NCBI GenBank assembly: GCA_009776905.1 | Contig: WRMX01000075.1 | Span: forward strand, 1-6,154 | Direction of reading: 5' to 3' | DNA from: Oscillospiraceae bacterium | GTDB taxonomy: Bacteria > Bacillota > Clostridia > Oscillospirales > Oscillospiraceae | Length of the DNA stretch: 6,154 bases | Part shown: positions 1 to 5,488 of the stretch, one piece after another | Numbering within the stretch: position 1 is the first letter of the stretch | Layout of the letters: each line of letters opens with the position of its first letter | The notes under the pieces: model-generated | What the model was told of the DNA's origin: nothing | Databases searched by the model: none | The model's input: the letters and a program-made list of their open reading frames with translations, nothing else | Made by a program: the position numbers and the translations under genes

Positions 1-1
1 C

Positions 2-571
2 CCATCCGCCGCCGTAAAGACGATCATCGGCGGCTCGCCAAGGCAGCTTGACATCGGCTCCTTCAGCGGGAGGTATTTTACATACATTGCTGCTTTCGGC
101 GCGTTCACGGGCGTCGCATATACGACGCCGCAGAGCGCAAAGCGTGCTCTCGGGCACTTCGCATACGTCCTCGGCGGCCTTGCTGCGGTGCCGGCCATAA
201 AAGCACGGCACACGATCGTCGAATATGGCGATGGCACTATCGAAGGCGATTTCATTTTTGGCTGCGTGGCAAATTCAACCTCCGTGGCCGGTTTCGTCAA
301 ACTAGACCCCAAACAGGTCGACCTTTCGGATGGTCTGTTTGAGGTCATTCTTGTGAGGCAGCCGATCCGCGCGGCTGACTTTTTCGATATTATCTCGAAT
401 ATCTTGTCGAAGACTTACGGCGGCGACAACGTAATCATGCTCCATGCATCGAATGTCTCATTCAAGTTTGATGAAGAAGTCGCATGGACCGTTGACGGCG
501 AAGATGGAGGCAGCCACAGCTCCGTGGAGATAACCAACCACCGCGAAGCAATACAAATAATCGTAACATGA
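2..571 (+). CDS. Diacylglycerol kinase family lipid kinase (YegS/BmrU/DgkB-like), 3' part only
   Basis: The reading frame is open from the window edge to a TGA at 569-571, giving 189 residues of the C-terminal part. The conserved segment with D17-I-G and R24-Y-F-T-Y-I-A-A-F-G-A-F-T (residues 17-36 of the visible part) is typical of the DAGK/YegS/BmrU family. So are the later L-S-D-G-L-F-E-V strand near residue 110 and the D-G-E-D-G-G turn at about 165-170 in the C-terminal beta-sandwich. Family members use ATP to phosphorylate diacylglycerol or related lipids at the inner membrane face. The N-terminal nucleotide-binding half lies outside the window, so catalytic integrity cannot be judged and the exact substrate is unknown. 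The GTG at 188 is an internal Val codon, not the start, because homology continues upstream of it. The gene converges on the minus-strand block and ends 89 nt from the DUF2156 stop. Confidence 0.9.
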   Translation, partial: PSAAVKTIIGGSPRQLDIGSFSGRYFTYIAAFGAFTGVAYTTPQSAKRALGHFAYVLGGLAAVPAIKARHTIVEYGDGTIEGDFIFGCVANSTSVAGFVKLDPKQVDLSDGLFEVILVRQPIRAADFFDIISNILSKTYGGDNVIMLHASNVSFKFDEEVAWTVDGEDGGSHSSVEITNHREAIQIIVT

Positions 572-589
572 TGTAATTCTTATACCAAA

Positions 590-626
590 TTGTCTATTCA
601 AGACCCGCAAGATCCTGAATAGACAA
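590..626. terminator. Inverted repeat between convergent genes, possible weak bidirectional terminator
   Basis: TTGTCTATTCA at 590-600 is perfectly complementary to TGAATAGACAA at 616-626, giving an 11-bp stem with a 15-nt loop. It lies in the 89-nt gap between two convergent genes, where a shared terminator is expected. The stem is AT-rich. The following tract is only UUUGG on the minus strand, and there is no U run on the plus strand. It may therefore be a weak or factor-assisted terminator, or just an RNA 3'-end structure. Confidence 0.5.
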
Positions 627-660
627 CAAAACTCATCGTTATAAACTGCGTGTGTGCAGC

Positions 661-1551
661 TCACTTCAGCTCAATCGTGTACTTGTGCAGAATCTCCGTG
701 GGATGGTACGAGAGCTTCGACGTGCGCAACCCCTCGTCGCCATCGTCCTCTTCTCTGTTGATATATATGACATCCTCGCTCGTGAATGCCGCAGCAAACT
801 GGTTCATGAGCATTGGATATGCGCCATGATGCTCGGTATCCGCCTTTTCCGCATGGACGAATAATGTATCGCCCATGATTTCGCCAAACGAAACGCCAAT
901 GATCTCGTCGCCGACATACAGCGCGCCTCCGAAAATCTCGTATGCTTCCAGGTTGTCGAGAACTTCCATCGCTTTCCTGTCGCCTTCTAAATATGCCGGA
1001 GCATCCTTATAATGCTCCAAGGCATATTTTTTATAGTATTCCCTTACGGCGCTAAGGTTTGCGGGCGTTATATGTTCAAATGACCATGTTTGGTGTTCTC
1101 TTGTGAAGCGATTGATATGGTTCCTTTGGCCGGAATATTTCCTGCCCGCCAGCCCGACAAGGTCGGAGCTCAAGTAGAGGTAATCAGAACATGACCTGTC
1201 CGTCCGTATTTCTGAATTCGGGTACATGCCTGTGAGGGTCGTTACGTCCTTTTCGGCAACGGCGCACAACAACGCGGGGATCCCCTCTAACGCGCATTGT
1301 TCGATAATCTTGTCATATGCCGCCTTGTCTATCGCTTTGCCGCGCGGCAGTGCGTAAGAGACCTCCGGATATTCCACTTTGAGGTAGAAGATGCCATCTT
1401 CGAGAGCGTATTCAGATCTGTGGTAGTCCCGCCAAATGAACGTCCCTCCTACTGTTCCGTCGCATAAGCGCCCATGGTTTTCCGTAAAATACGGTCTGAG
1501 TGTGTCCATGCAATCAAATGTGAGCTTATTGAATTCCAAACTTATGACCAT
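661..1551 (-). CDS. DUF2156 / phosphatidylglycerol lysyltransferase C-terminal-domain protein
   Basis: This is a 296-residue soluble protein with no signal peptide or membrane segment. It matches the stand-alone DUF2156 family (LPG_synthase_C-like fold, two GNAT-like halves). Visible family marks are the F-I-W-R near residues 38-41, S-D-Y-L-Y-L at 122-127, the basic stretch G-R-K-Y-S-G-Q-R-N-H-I-N-R-F at 136-149, and the C-terminal Y-I-N-R-E-E-D...G-L-R...K-L-S-Y-H-P segment from about 263 on. In MprF the related domain transfers aminoacyl groups from tRNA to phosphatidylglycerol. Stand-alone copies lack the flippase part and are largely uncharacterised, so activity here is inference. It follows pgsA by 26 nt and is probably the last gene of the block. 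The start is uncertain: an AAAGGA sequence abuts the ATG directly. A TTG at codon 5 (1537-1539) would sit 12 nt from it. No start codon is found upstream in frame. Confidence 0.87.
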   Translation of the reverse strand: MVISLEFNKLTFDCMDTLRPYFTENHGRLCDGTVGGTFIWRDYHRSEYALEDGIFYLKVEYPEVSYALPRGKAIDKAAYDKIIEQCALEGIPALLCAVAEKDVTTLTGMYPNSEIRTDRSCSDYLYLSSDLVGLAGRKYSGQRNHINRFTREHQTWSFEHITPANLSAVREYYKKYALEHYKDAPAYLEGDRKAMEVLDNLEAYEIFGGALYVGDEIIGVSFGEIMGDTLFVHAEKADTEHHGAYPMLMNQFAAAFTSEDVIYINREEDDGDEGLRTSKLSYHPTEILHKYTIELK

Positions 1552-1557
1552 TCCTTT
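1552..1557 (-). promoter_or_regulatory. Oddly placed Shine-Dalgarno-like AAAGGA for the DUF2156 gene
   Basis: AAAGGA on the minus strand touches the ATG at 1551 with no spacer, which is too close for normal ribosome placement. Initiation may depend on coupling to pgsA, whose stop is 26 nt upstream, or may use the in-frame TTG at 1537-1539. No better Shine-Dalgarno is visible. Confidence 0.4.
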
Positions 1558-1577
1558 CGCATTGTAATGGTGTGGTG

Positions 1578-2099
1578 CTATTTCATTTTTAGTACATCCT
1601 TGTTCCTAATGAAGTATTCGATGCCGGAAACCAGCGTCGTGACTGAAATTGCGCCTATGCACGCATAAACCATCCAAACCTGCAGTTCAAGGAACATGAC
1701 GGTAAGACACACTATAGTCACGACAGTTTTCAACTTTCCTGAAACGCCGGCTGCAATAACGCGCCCGTTGCCGATAGCCGCCAGCCTGAGAGCTGTAACC
1801 ATAAACTCGCGCACGATAACGATAAGCGCCGCCCATGCGGGCATTGTTCCTTGCTCGACAAACCAAAGCATGGCAGCTACGACAAGCACTTTGTCCGCCA
1901 AAGGGTCGGTAAACTTGCCAAAGTCTGTGACTTGCCCGTTTTTTCTGGCTAAATATCCGTCAGCTATGTCAGTCAGACCGGCCGCTATGAATATTGCCAT
2001 CGCCGCATAATTGCTTCCCGGGAAGCCGATATACAGCACTATCAGAAAAACCGGTATAAGCGCCACTCTTATCAATGTCAGTTTATTAGGTGTATTCAC
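1578..2099 (-). CDS. pgsA: CDP-diacylglycerol--glycerol-3-phosphate 3-phosphatidyltransferase
   Basis: PgsA makes phosphatidylglycerol phosphate from CDP-diacylglycerol and glycerol-3-phosphate, the committed step to phosphatidylglycerol and cardiolipin, in the cytoplasmic membrane. The 173-residue protein carries the full CDP-alcohol phosphotransferase motif with the expected spacing: D44, D47, G48, A51, R52, G61, D65 and D69. Hydrophobic segments at about 9-25, 31-43, 70-83, 88-105, 123-138 and 141-160 fit a six-helix membrane enzyme. The N-terminus N-T-P-N-K-L-T-L-I-R is typical of the family, which supports the GTG start at 2099. A GGAG at 2111-2114 lies 11 nt upstream, rather far. The gene lies between rimO (102-nt gap) and the DUF2156 gene (26-nt gap), and a short upstream ORF overlaps its first codons. 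Length and motif look intact. Confidence 0.96.
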   Translation of the reverse strand: MNTPNKLTLIRVALIPVFLIVLYIGFPGSNYAAMAIFIAAGLTDIADGYLARKNGQVTDFGKFTDPLADKVLVVAAMLWFVEQGTMPAWAALIVIVREFMVTALRLAAIGNGRVIAAGVSGKLKTVVTIVCLTVMFLELQVWMVYACIGAISVTTLVSGIEYFIRNKDVLKMK

Positions 2100-2160
2100 G
2101 TCGTCGTCTACTCCACTCCAATTCGTCCCGCCAACTCCGGCCTGCCCTTTTAAACTCCAT
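2086..2160 (-). CDS. Possible 24-residue Arg-rich upstream ORF overlapping the pgsA start
   Basis: ATG at 2158-2160 opens a 24-codon frame ending in TAA at 2086-2088, so it overlaps the pgsA GTG start by 14 nt. The peptide would have seven Arg residues, including four in a row at positions 18-21 (AGA CGA CGA CGT), plus W10 and W16. The Arg run is encoded by the DNA between the pgsA Shine-Dalgarno and start codon. A TGA lies in frame four codons upstream, and only a weak GAGAG precedes the ATG. I do not recognise the peptide. It could be a leader whose translation feeds ribosomes to pgsA, or chance. Confidence 0.22.
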   Translation of the reverse strand: MEFKRAGRSWRDELEWSRRRREYT

Positions 2161-2173
2161 TATGCGTATCTCT

Positions 2174-2189
2174 CATGCCTTGCGGCACG
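2174..2189 (-). other. Small GNRA hairpin in the rimO-pgsA gap
   Basis: Read on the minus strand, CGUGCC-GCAA-GGCAUG forms a six-pair stem closed by a GCAA (GNRA) tetraloop, with one G-U pair. On the plus strand the same position would be a C-A mismatch, so the fold favours the minus-strand transcript. It starts about 12 nt after the rimO stop and has no U run after it. It therefore looks like a processing or stabilising structure rather than a terminator. The rest of the 102-nt gap contains the possible short ORF and the pgsA ribosome binding site. Confidence 0.35.
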
Positions 2190-2201
2190 CTTCGAGCCCG
2201 A

Positions 2202-3554
2202 TCATGCCTTGCCCCGCGTTTCATCACCAAGCACTTCATCACCAAGCACTTCCGCGAAAAGCTCGCCCTGCTCCGCTCCGGTGATCCGCACCTCAACGAA
2301 CTCATTCACTCCGATATCATCACCGATGATCGTGATAAACCCATCTACATCCGGAGATTCCGCATAGCTCCTGCCATAATACCGATCCCCGTCGCGCCTC
2401 TCAACGAGAACCGTCACATCGCGCCCCACTCGGCTGAGATTATATTCATCCATGACCAGCGATTGAATATCCGTCAATAACTCCGCTCGCCTGCTGGCAA
2501 CATCGGCGTCCGGCCTATCCATCTCCGCCGCGTCGGTGCCCTCCTCGGGAGAATAAGCAAACACGCCCGCTCGCTCGATCTTCACCTCGCGCAGAAACGC
2601 GCAAAGCTCATCGAATTCTTCCTCTCCCTCGTATGGCAGCCCCGCAATGAGGCTTGTTCTTATCACCAATCCCTCAATGCGCTCGCGCAAGTAGGAAAAC
2701 AGCTCTCGAATATCTTTCCCGCTGCCGCGCCGCCGCATGTTCCAAAGAACGACATCGCTGATGTGTTGAATTGGAATGTCGAGATATTTTAGTATTTTAT
2801 CATTTTTTATGATTACGTCAATGATTTCTTCATCAATCTCATCAGGATACAAATAGTGCAACCGAATCCAACGGAGCCCGTCGATGCTGCACAACTCGTT
2901 GAGCAACGCCGCAAGGCTCCTTTTGCCATATATATCGAGCCCATATCGTGTAAGGTCCTGAGCGACAAGAATGAGCTCTCTGATACCGCTCCGGACAAGC
3001 TCTGCGGCCTCAGTGACGATATTGCTGATTTCCCTGCTGCGGAACCGTCCCCTAATTTCCGGTATGACGCAGTATGCGCATCTGTTGTCGCAGCCTTCGG
3101 CAATTCTCAAATATGCCCAAACCGGCGATGTTGTTATGATCCGCCCCGTTTCACTGACAGGAGCATTAATGTCTCCAAATAATGCAGTCCTGCCGCCGCC
3201 TGTCACGCAATTCACAGCATCAACAACATCACCGAAGCTACCCGTGCCGACTACCGCGTCGATCTCAGGCATTTCAAGCATGATTTCATTTTTATATCGC
3301 TCCGGCAAGCATCCTGCAACGATGATCTTTCCGACGCGCCCGTTTCGCTTTAATTCACCAATTTCAATAATCGTGTCGATCGCTTCTGTCTTCGCGCTTT
3401 CTATAAACGCGCAGGTGTTGATAATGACAACGTCCGAACCTTCGACATCTCCTGTCGCATCATATCCGGCTTCATTTAGCAGAAACATCATCTGTTCGGT
3501 GTTTACAAGATTTTTTGCGCATCCCAATGAAATAATACCAATCTTGCCGGTCAT
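2202..3554 (-). CDS. rimO: Ribosomal protein S12 methylthiotransferase RimO
   Basis: RimO is a radical SAM enzyme that methylthiolates a conserved Asp of ribosomal protein S12. The 450-residue protein shows the family order. An N-terminal UPF0004 domain carries three Cys for the auxiliary [4Fe-4S] cluster (C12, C48, C82). A radical SAM core has C155-x3-C159-x2-C162 in the context A-E-G-C-D-N-R-C-A-Y-C-V-I-P. A TRAM domain spans roughly the last 75 residues. The opening I-S-L-G-C-A-K-N-L-V-N-T-E and the Y-L-R-I-A-E-G-C segment separate RimO from its relatives MiaB and MtaB. The ATG at 3554 overlaps the recX stop (ATGA), and AAGGGA at 3564-3569 lies 9 nt upstream, so translation is probably coupled to recX. 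The C-terminus contains a duplicated E-V-L-G-D encoded by a perfect 15-bp tandem repeat, beyond the conserved domain. All catalytic Cys are present. Confidence 0.96.
   Translation of the reverse strand: MTGKIGIISLGCAKNLVNTEQMMFLLNEAGYDATGDVEGSDVVIINTCAFIESAKTEAIDTIIEIGELKRNGRVGKIIVAGCLPERYKNEIMLEMPEIDAVVGTGSFGDVVDAVNCVTGGGRTALFGDINAPVSETGRIITTSPVWAYLRIAEGCDNRCAYCVIPEIRGRFRSREISNIVTEAAELVRSGIRELILVAQDLTRYGLDIYGKRSLAALLNELCSIDGLRWIRLHYLYPDEIDEEIIDVIIKNDKILKYLDIPIQHISDVVLWNMRRRGSGKDIRELFSYLRERIEGLVIRTSLIAGLPYEGEEEFDELCAFLREVKIERAGVFAYSPEEGTDAAEMDRPDADVASRRAELLTDIQSLVMDEYNLSRVGRDVTVLVERRDGDRYYGRSYAESPDVDGFITIIGDDIGVNEFVEVRITGAEQGELFAEVLGDEVLGDETRGKA
2221..2250. repeat. Perfect 15-bp tandem duplication at the 3' end of rimO
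   Basis: TCATCACCAAGCACT occurs twice back to back at 2221-2235 and 2236-2250. The unit is five codons long, so it keeps frame and duplicates E-V-L-G-D (minus strand) just before the end of RimO. The copies are identical, consistent with a recent slippage event or a length-variable tract. Confidence 0.9.
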
Positions 3555-4183
3555 TGTGCCGCTTCCCTTATCTCTTCAATGTTTTCTTCATACCTGCTGA
3601 CAGCGCTGCGTGCCTCGCTATAGCTATAGCCTCTTCTCACCAATGAATCGGCAGCGCGGCGAAGCTCGTCCCTGTCATCGTTTCCACGCAGTTTTTTAAC
3701 GAGGAATTCGTAAGCAGAATCGTTGCTGCTGTCTATGCAACTTAGAGCATCGTCCCACAGTTCCCTGTCGATTCCGCGTCTGTATAGTTCGTCTCTGATG
3801 CGAGCCATGCCGTATCCTTTCGTGCTGTAATGCAGCACGATCGACTTTGCAAACTCCTCGTCGTTGATGGCGCCAATGCTCTCCAGCCATTCAACCGCCG
3901 CGCTCGCGTTTTCCGGAGCATCGCCTTTCGCAATCAGCCTTTTTGCCACTTCTTTTGAAGACATTGTACGGCTGCCGAGTATGCGCAAAGCTCTGGCTTT
4001 CGCGGAGCCCAATGACACTGCCTCGCACAGGCTCGCATGCTCCTCTTCGGTAAATTCTCGCCCCGTGTAGATCCCAAAATCAGCAATTTGGGCAACGCTT
4101 GCCTTGATCTCGGTGTCGTCGTCAAATTGTATTATGAACTTGCCATTTACGCTTTTTGGGGATGAAATTGATACAATTTTCAC
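3551..4183 (-). CDS. recX: RecA modulator protein RecX
   Basis: RecX binds RecA filaments and modulates, usually inhibits, strand exchange and ATPase activity. The 210-residue protein fits the longer Gram-positive RecX type. Residues 1-55 form a family-style N-terminal extension. It is followed by helical repeats with marks such as A-K-A-R-A-L-R-I-L-G-S-R-T-M-S-S-K-E-V near 61-79, G-Y-G-M-A-R-I-R-D-E-L-Y-R-R-G-I at about 122-138, and R-R-G-Y-S-Y near 190. Start choice: GTG at 4183 with AGGA at 4191-4194, 7 nt upstream. Its position as the next gene after recA supports the call. The 170-nt gap from recA carries hairpins and a candidate promoter, so it may be partly uncoupled from recA expression. 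Its TGA overlaps the rimO ATG by 4 nt. Confidence 0.93.
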   Translation of the reverse strand: MKIVSISSPKSVNGKFIIQFDDDTEIKASVAQIADFGIYTGREFTEEEHASLCEAVSLGSAKARALRILGSRTMSSKEVAKRLIAKGDAPENASAAVEWLESIGAINDEEFAKSIVLHYSTKGYGMARIRDELYRRGIDRELWDDALSCIDSSNDSAYEFLVKKLRGNDDRDELRRAADSLVRRGYSYSEARSAVSRYEENIEEIREAAQ

Positions 4184-4217
4184 AATGCTTTCCTGTTATT
4201 CCTTACTTTCCGTGTTT

Positions 4218-4246
4218 TCTTTACCATTTTTGCCAATAGCGGTCAA
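4218..4246 (-). promoter_or_regulatory. Candidate sigma-A-type promoter for recX
   Basis: On the minus strand, TTGACC (4241-4246, five of six to TTGACA) is separated by exactly 17 nt from TAAAGA (4218-4223, three of six to TATAAT). A TG one base upstream of the latter gives an extended -10. Initiation would fall near 4211, leaving a short leader that still contains the recX Shine-Dalgarno. The -10 is weak, so the call is tentative. Confidence 0.35.
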
Positions 4247-4252
4247 TTGACC
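4241..4252. promoter_or_regulatory. Perfect 12-bp palindrome overlapping the candidate recX -35
   Basis: GGTCAATTGACC is identical on both strands and its minus-strand second half is the TTGACC -35 candidate. A dimeric repressor bound here would block that promoter. It does not match the Gram-positive LexA core (GAAC-N4-GTTC). No regulator is identified. Confidence 0.4.
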
Positions 4253-4256
4253 TTTT

Positions 4257-4272
4257 GCGGCAGCTCTACCGC
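4257..4272 (-). other. Short hairpin in the recA-recX gap
   Basis: On the minus strand GCGGUA-GAGC-UGCCGC forms a six-pair stem (one U-G pair) with a GAGC tetraloop. AAAA, not U, follows, so it is not an intrinsic terminator for recA. It lies between the larger recA-proximal hairpin and the palindrome at 4241-4252. Confidence 0.35.
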
Positions 4273-4290
4273 GTCACGCTCATCGATAGC

Positions 4291-4347
4291 GCCTTAATGG
4301 CATCTGAAGCTTCTTTTCTCTTTTTTGCTGTTTTACGCCATCAAGGC
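4291..4347 (-). other. Large hairpin just after recA with a purine-rich loop
   Basis: Six nt after the recA stop, GCCUUGAUGGC (4347-4337) pairs along all 11 bases with GCCAUUAAGGC (4301-4291) on the minus-strand RNA, using one central G-U pair. On the plus strand that position is an A-C mismatch. The 35-nt loop is rich in A and G and includes the palindrome GAAGCUUC at 4306-4313. There is no U tract after the stem, so it is more likely an mRNA 3'-end stabiliser, processing site or attenuating structure than a classic terminator. Confidence 0.45.
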
Positions 4348-4353
4348 ACTCCA

Positions 4354-5451
4354 TCACTCGCCCTCGAAGTCTTCCGCGTCGATATCGACGGCGCGGCCGG
4401 CAGCGATCGCGGCTACCTTCTCCTGCGGAGACATGAGCCTTTGCGAATCGCGGCGGATCGAAGCCTCCAAGTCATCGGCGATATCAGGATGCTCCTTCAA
4501 ATAATCCTTCAGATTATCCCTTCCTTGGAATCTCATTTCGCCAAGAGTATACCAGGAACCGCCCTTCTCGATAAGGTTGAGCCGGACGCCGAGGTCGATC
4601 AATTCGCCGTATTTTGAAATCCCCTCGCCAAACATAATATCAAATTCTGCTTCACGGAAGGGCGGAGCGACCTTATTCTTGACGATTTTCGCCCTCGTCC
4701 GGTTTCCGACATGCTCCGCGCCCACCTTAATATATTCTGAACGCCTGACATCAATGCGTACGCTGGCAAAATACTTCAGAGCACGTCCGCCGGGCGTGGT
4801 TTCCGGATTGCCATATGTAACTCCGATTTTTTCGCGGAGCTGGTTGATAAACACGACGATGCAGTTCGTTCTGGAAATCGACCCTGCCAGCTTGCGCAAT
4901 GCCTGCGACATTAGCCTCGCAACGACTCCGACGCTTGCGTCGCCAATCTCGCCCTCCACTTCGCTCCGCGGCACCAGCGCCGCAACGGAATCGACGACTA
5001 CGACGTCGACCGCCCCCGAGCGAACCAAGAGCTCTGTGATGGCCAGGGCGTCGTCGCCCATGTCGGGTTGCGATATCAGCAGATTGTCGATATCAACGCC
5101 CAAAGCCCGAGCATAGGCAGGCTCCAGAGCATGCTCGGCATCAATGAAAGCCGCTTCGCCGCCCTCCTTTTGCGCTTCCGCAATTATATGCAGGGCCAAA
5201 GTCGTTTTCCCGGAAGATTCAGGTCCGAATATTTCGATGATCCTGCCTTTCGGCACTCCACCGATGCCCAGAGCAAAGTCCAGAGCAATCGATCCCGTGG
5301 ATATTGCATCCACGCTGACAGCCTGTCTGTCACCCATGCGCATGATTGCGCCTTTCCCATGGTTCTTCTCGATTTGCGAAATCGCGGTCTCAAGTGCCTT
5401 TTTCTTGTCCTCCGCAGGCGCGGCAGGCACGTACTTCTTCTTCTCAGCCAT
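4354..5451 (-). CDS. recA: Recombinase RecA
   Basis: RecA polymerises on single-stranded DNA, drives homologous pairing and strand exchange, and stimulates LexA self-cleavage. The 365-residue protein has Walker A G-P-E-S-S-G-K-T at 76-83, catalytic E106 in A-F-I-D-A-E-H, Walker B V-V-V-V-D-S at 150-155, and F-I-N-Q with the switch glutamine Q204 (E. coli Q194). It also has the L2 loop with N-P-E-T-T-P-G-G at 215-222 and an acidic C-terminal tail (six acidic residues in the last ten). The ATG at 5451 is chosen because AAAGGAGG (5458-5465) lies 6 nt upstream. The in-frame ATG at 5481 would add ten residues but has no such site and leaves an atypical N-terminus. One oddity is in loop L1: the position of E. 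coli H163 is S173, within G-D-A-S-V-G-V-V-A-R. recA follows prmC by 37 nt, too short for an ordinary separate promoter region, so it is co-transcribed with prmC or driven from inside prmC. Confidence 0.98.
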   Translation of the reverse strand: MAEKKKYVPAAPAEDKKKALETAISQIEKNHGKGAIMRMGDRQAVSVDAISTGSIALDFALGIGGVPKGRIIEIFGPESSGKTTLALHIIAEAQKEGGEAAFIDAEHALEPAYARALGVDIDNLLISQPDMGDDALAITELLVRSGAVDVVVVDSVAALVPRSEVEGEIGDASVGVVARLMSQALRKLAGSISRTNCIVVFINQLREKIGVTYGNPETTPGGRALKYFASVRIDVRRSEYIKVGAEHVGNRTRAKIVKNKVAPPFREAEFDIMFGEGISKYGELIDLGVRLNLIEKGGSWYTLGEMRFQGRDNLKDYLKEHPDIADDLEASIRRDSQRLMSPQEKVAAIAAGRAVDIDAEDFEGE

Positions 5452-5457
5452 TATATT

Positions 5458-5465
5458 CCTCCTTT
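5458..5465 (-). promoter_or_regulatory. Strong recA ribosome binding site
   Basis: AAAGGAGG with a 6-nt spacer to the ATG at 5451 is a near-ideal Gram-positive Shine-Dalgarno. It decides between the two in-frame recA start codons in favour of 5451. Confidence 0.9.
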
Positions 5466-5474
5466 TATGGATTG

Positions 5475-5488
5475 GAGCCATATGGTTC
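5475..5488. repeat. Imperfect 14-bp palindrome in the prmC-recA gap
   Basis: The plus strand reads GAGCCATATGGTTC, symmetric at six of seven base pairs with a perfect CCATATGG core (5478-5485). It ends next to the prmC stop. Its spacing between half sites (six, not four, bases between GAAC and GCTC on the minus strand) does not fit a LexA box. It may be an operator, a small RNA hairpin, or chance. Confidence 0.3.

Noticed and set aside
646..659. Four-base-pair hairpin CTGC-N6-GCAG followed by TTTAT on the minus strand as the DUF2156 terminator
   Set aside because: The stem is too short to be convincing. The 11-bp inverted repeat at 590-626 is the better candidate.
2971..3600. Long plus-strand open frame (about 209 codons) antisense to rimO and the end of recX
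   Set aside because: Lies opposite genes with complete, motif-bearing products, shows no recognisable protein family and no good ribosome binding site. It is a shadow frame.
3686..3705. A6 run in recX as a programmed frameshift site
   Set aside because: The codons read GTT AAA AAA CTG, which does not place a slippery heptamer in the required frame, and the downstream frame is intact RecX.
5454..5481. Longer recA starting at the ATG at 5481
   Set aside because: It adds ten atypical residues and lacks a Shine-Dalgarno, whereas 5451 has AAAGGAGG at 6 nt.
5475..5488. Palindrome with GAAC and GCTC half sites as a LexA box
   Set aside because: The half sites are six bases apart instead of four, so it does not fit the Gram-positive LexA core. 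Retained only as an unexplained palindrome.
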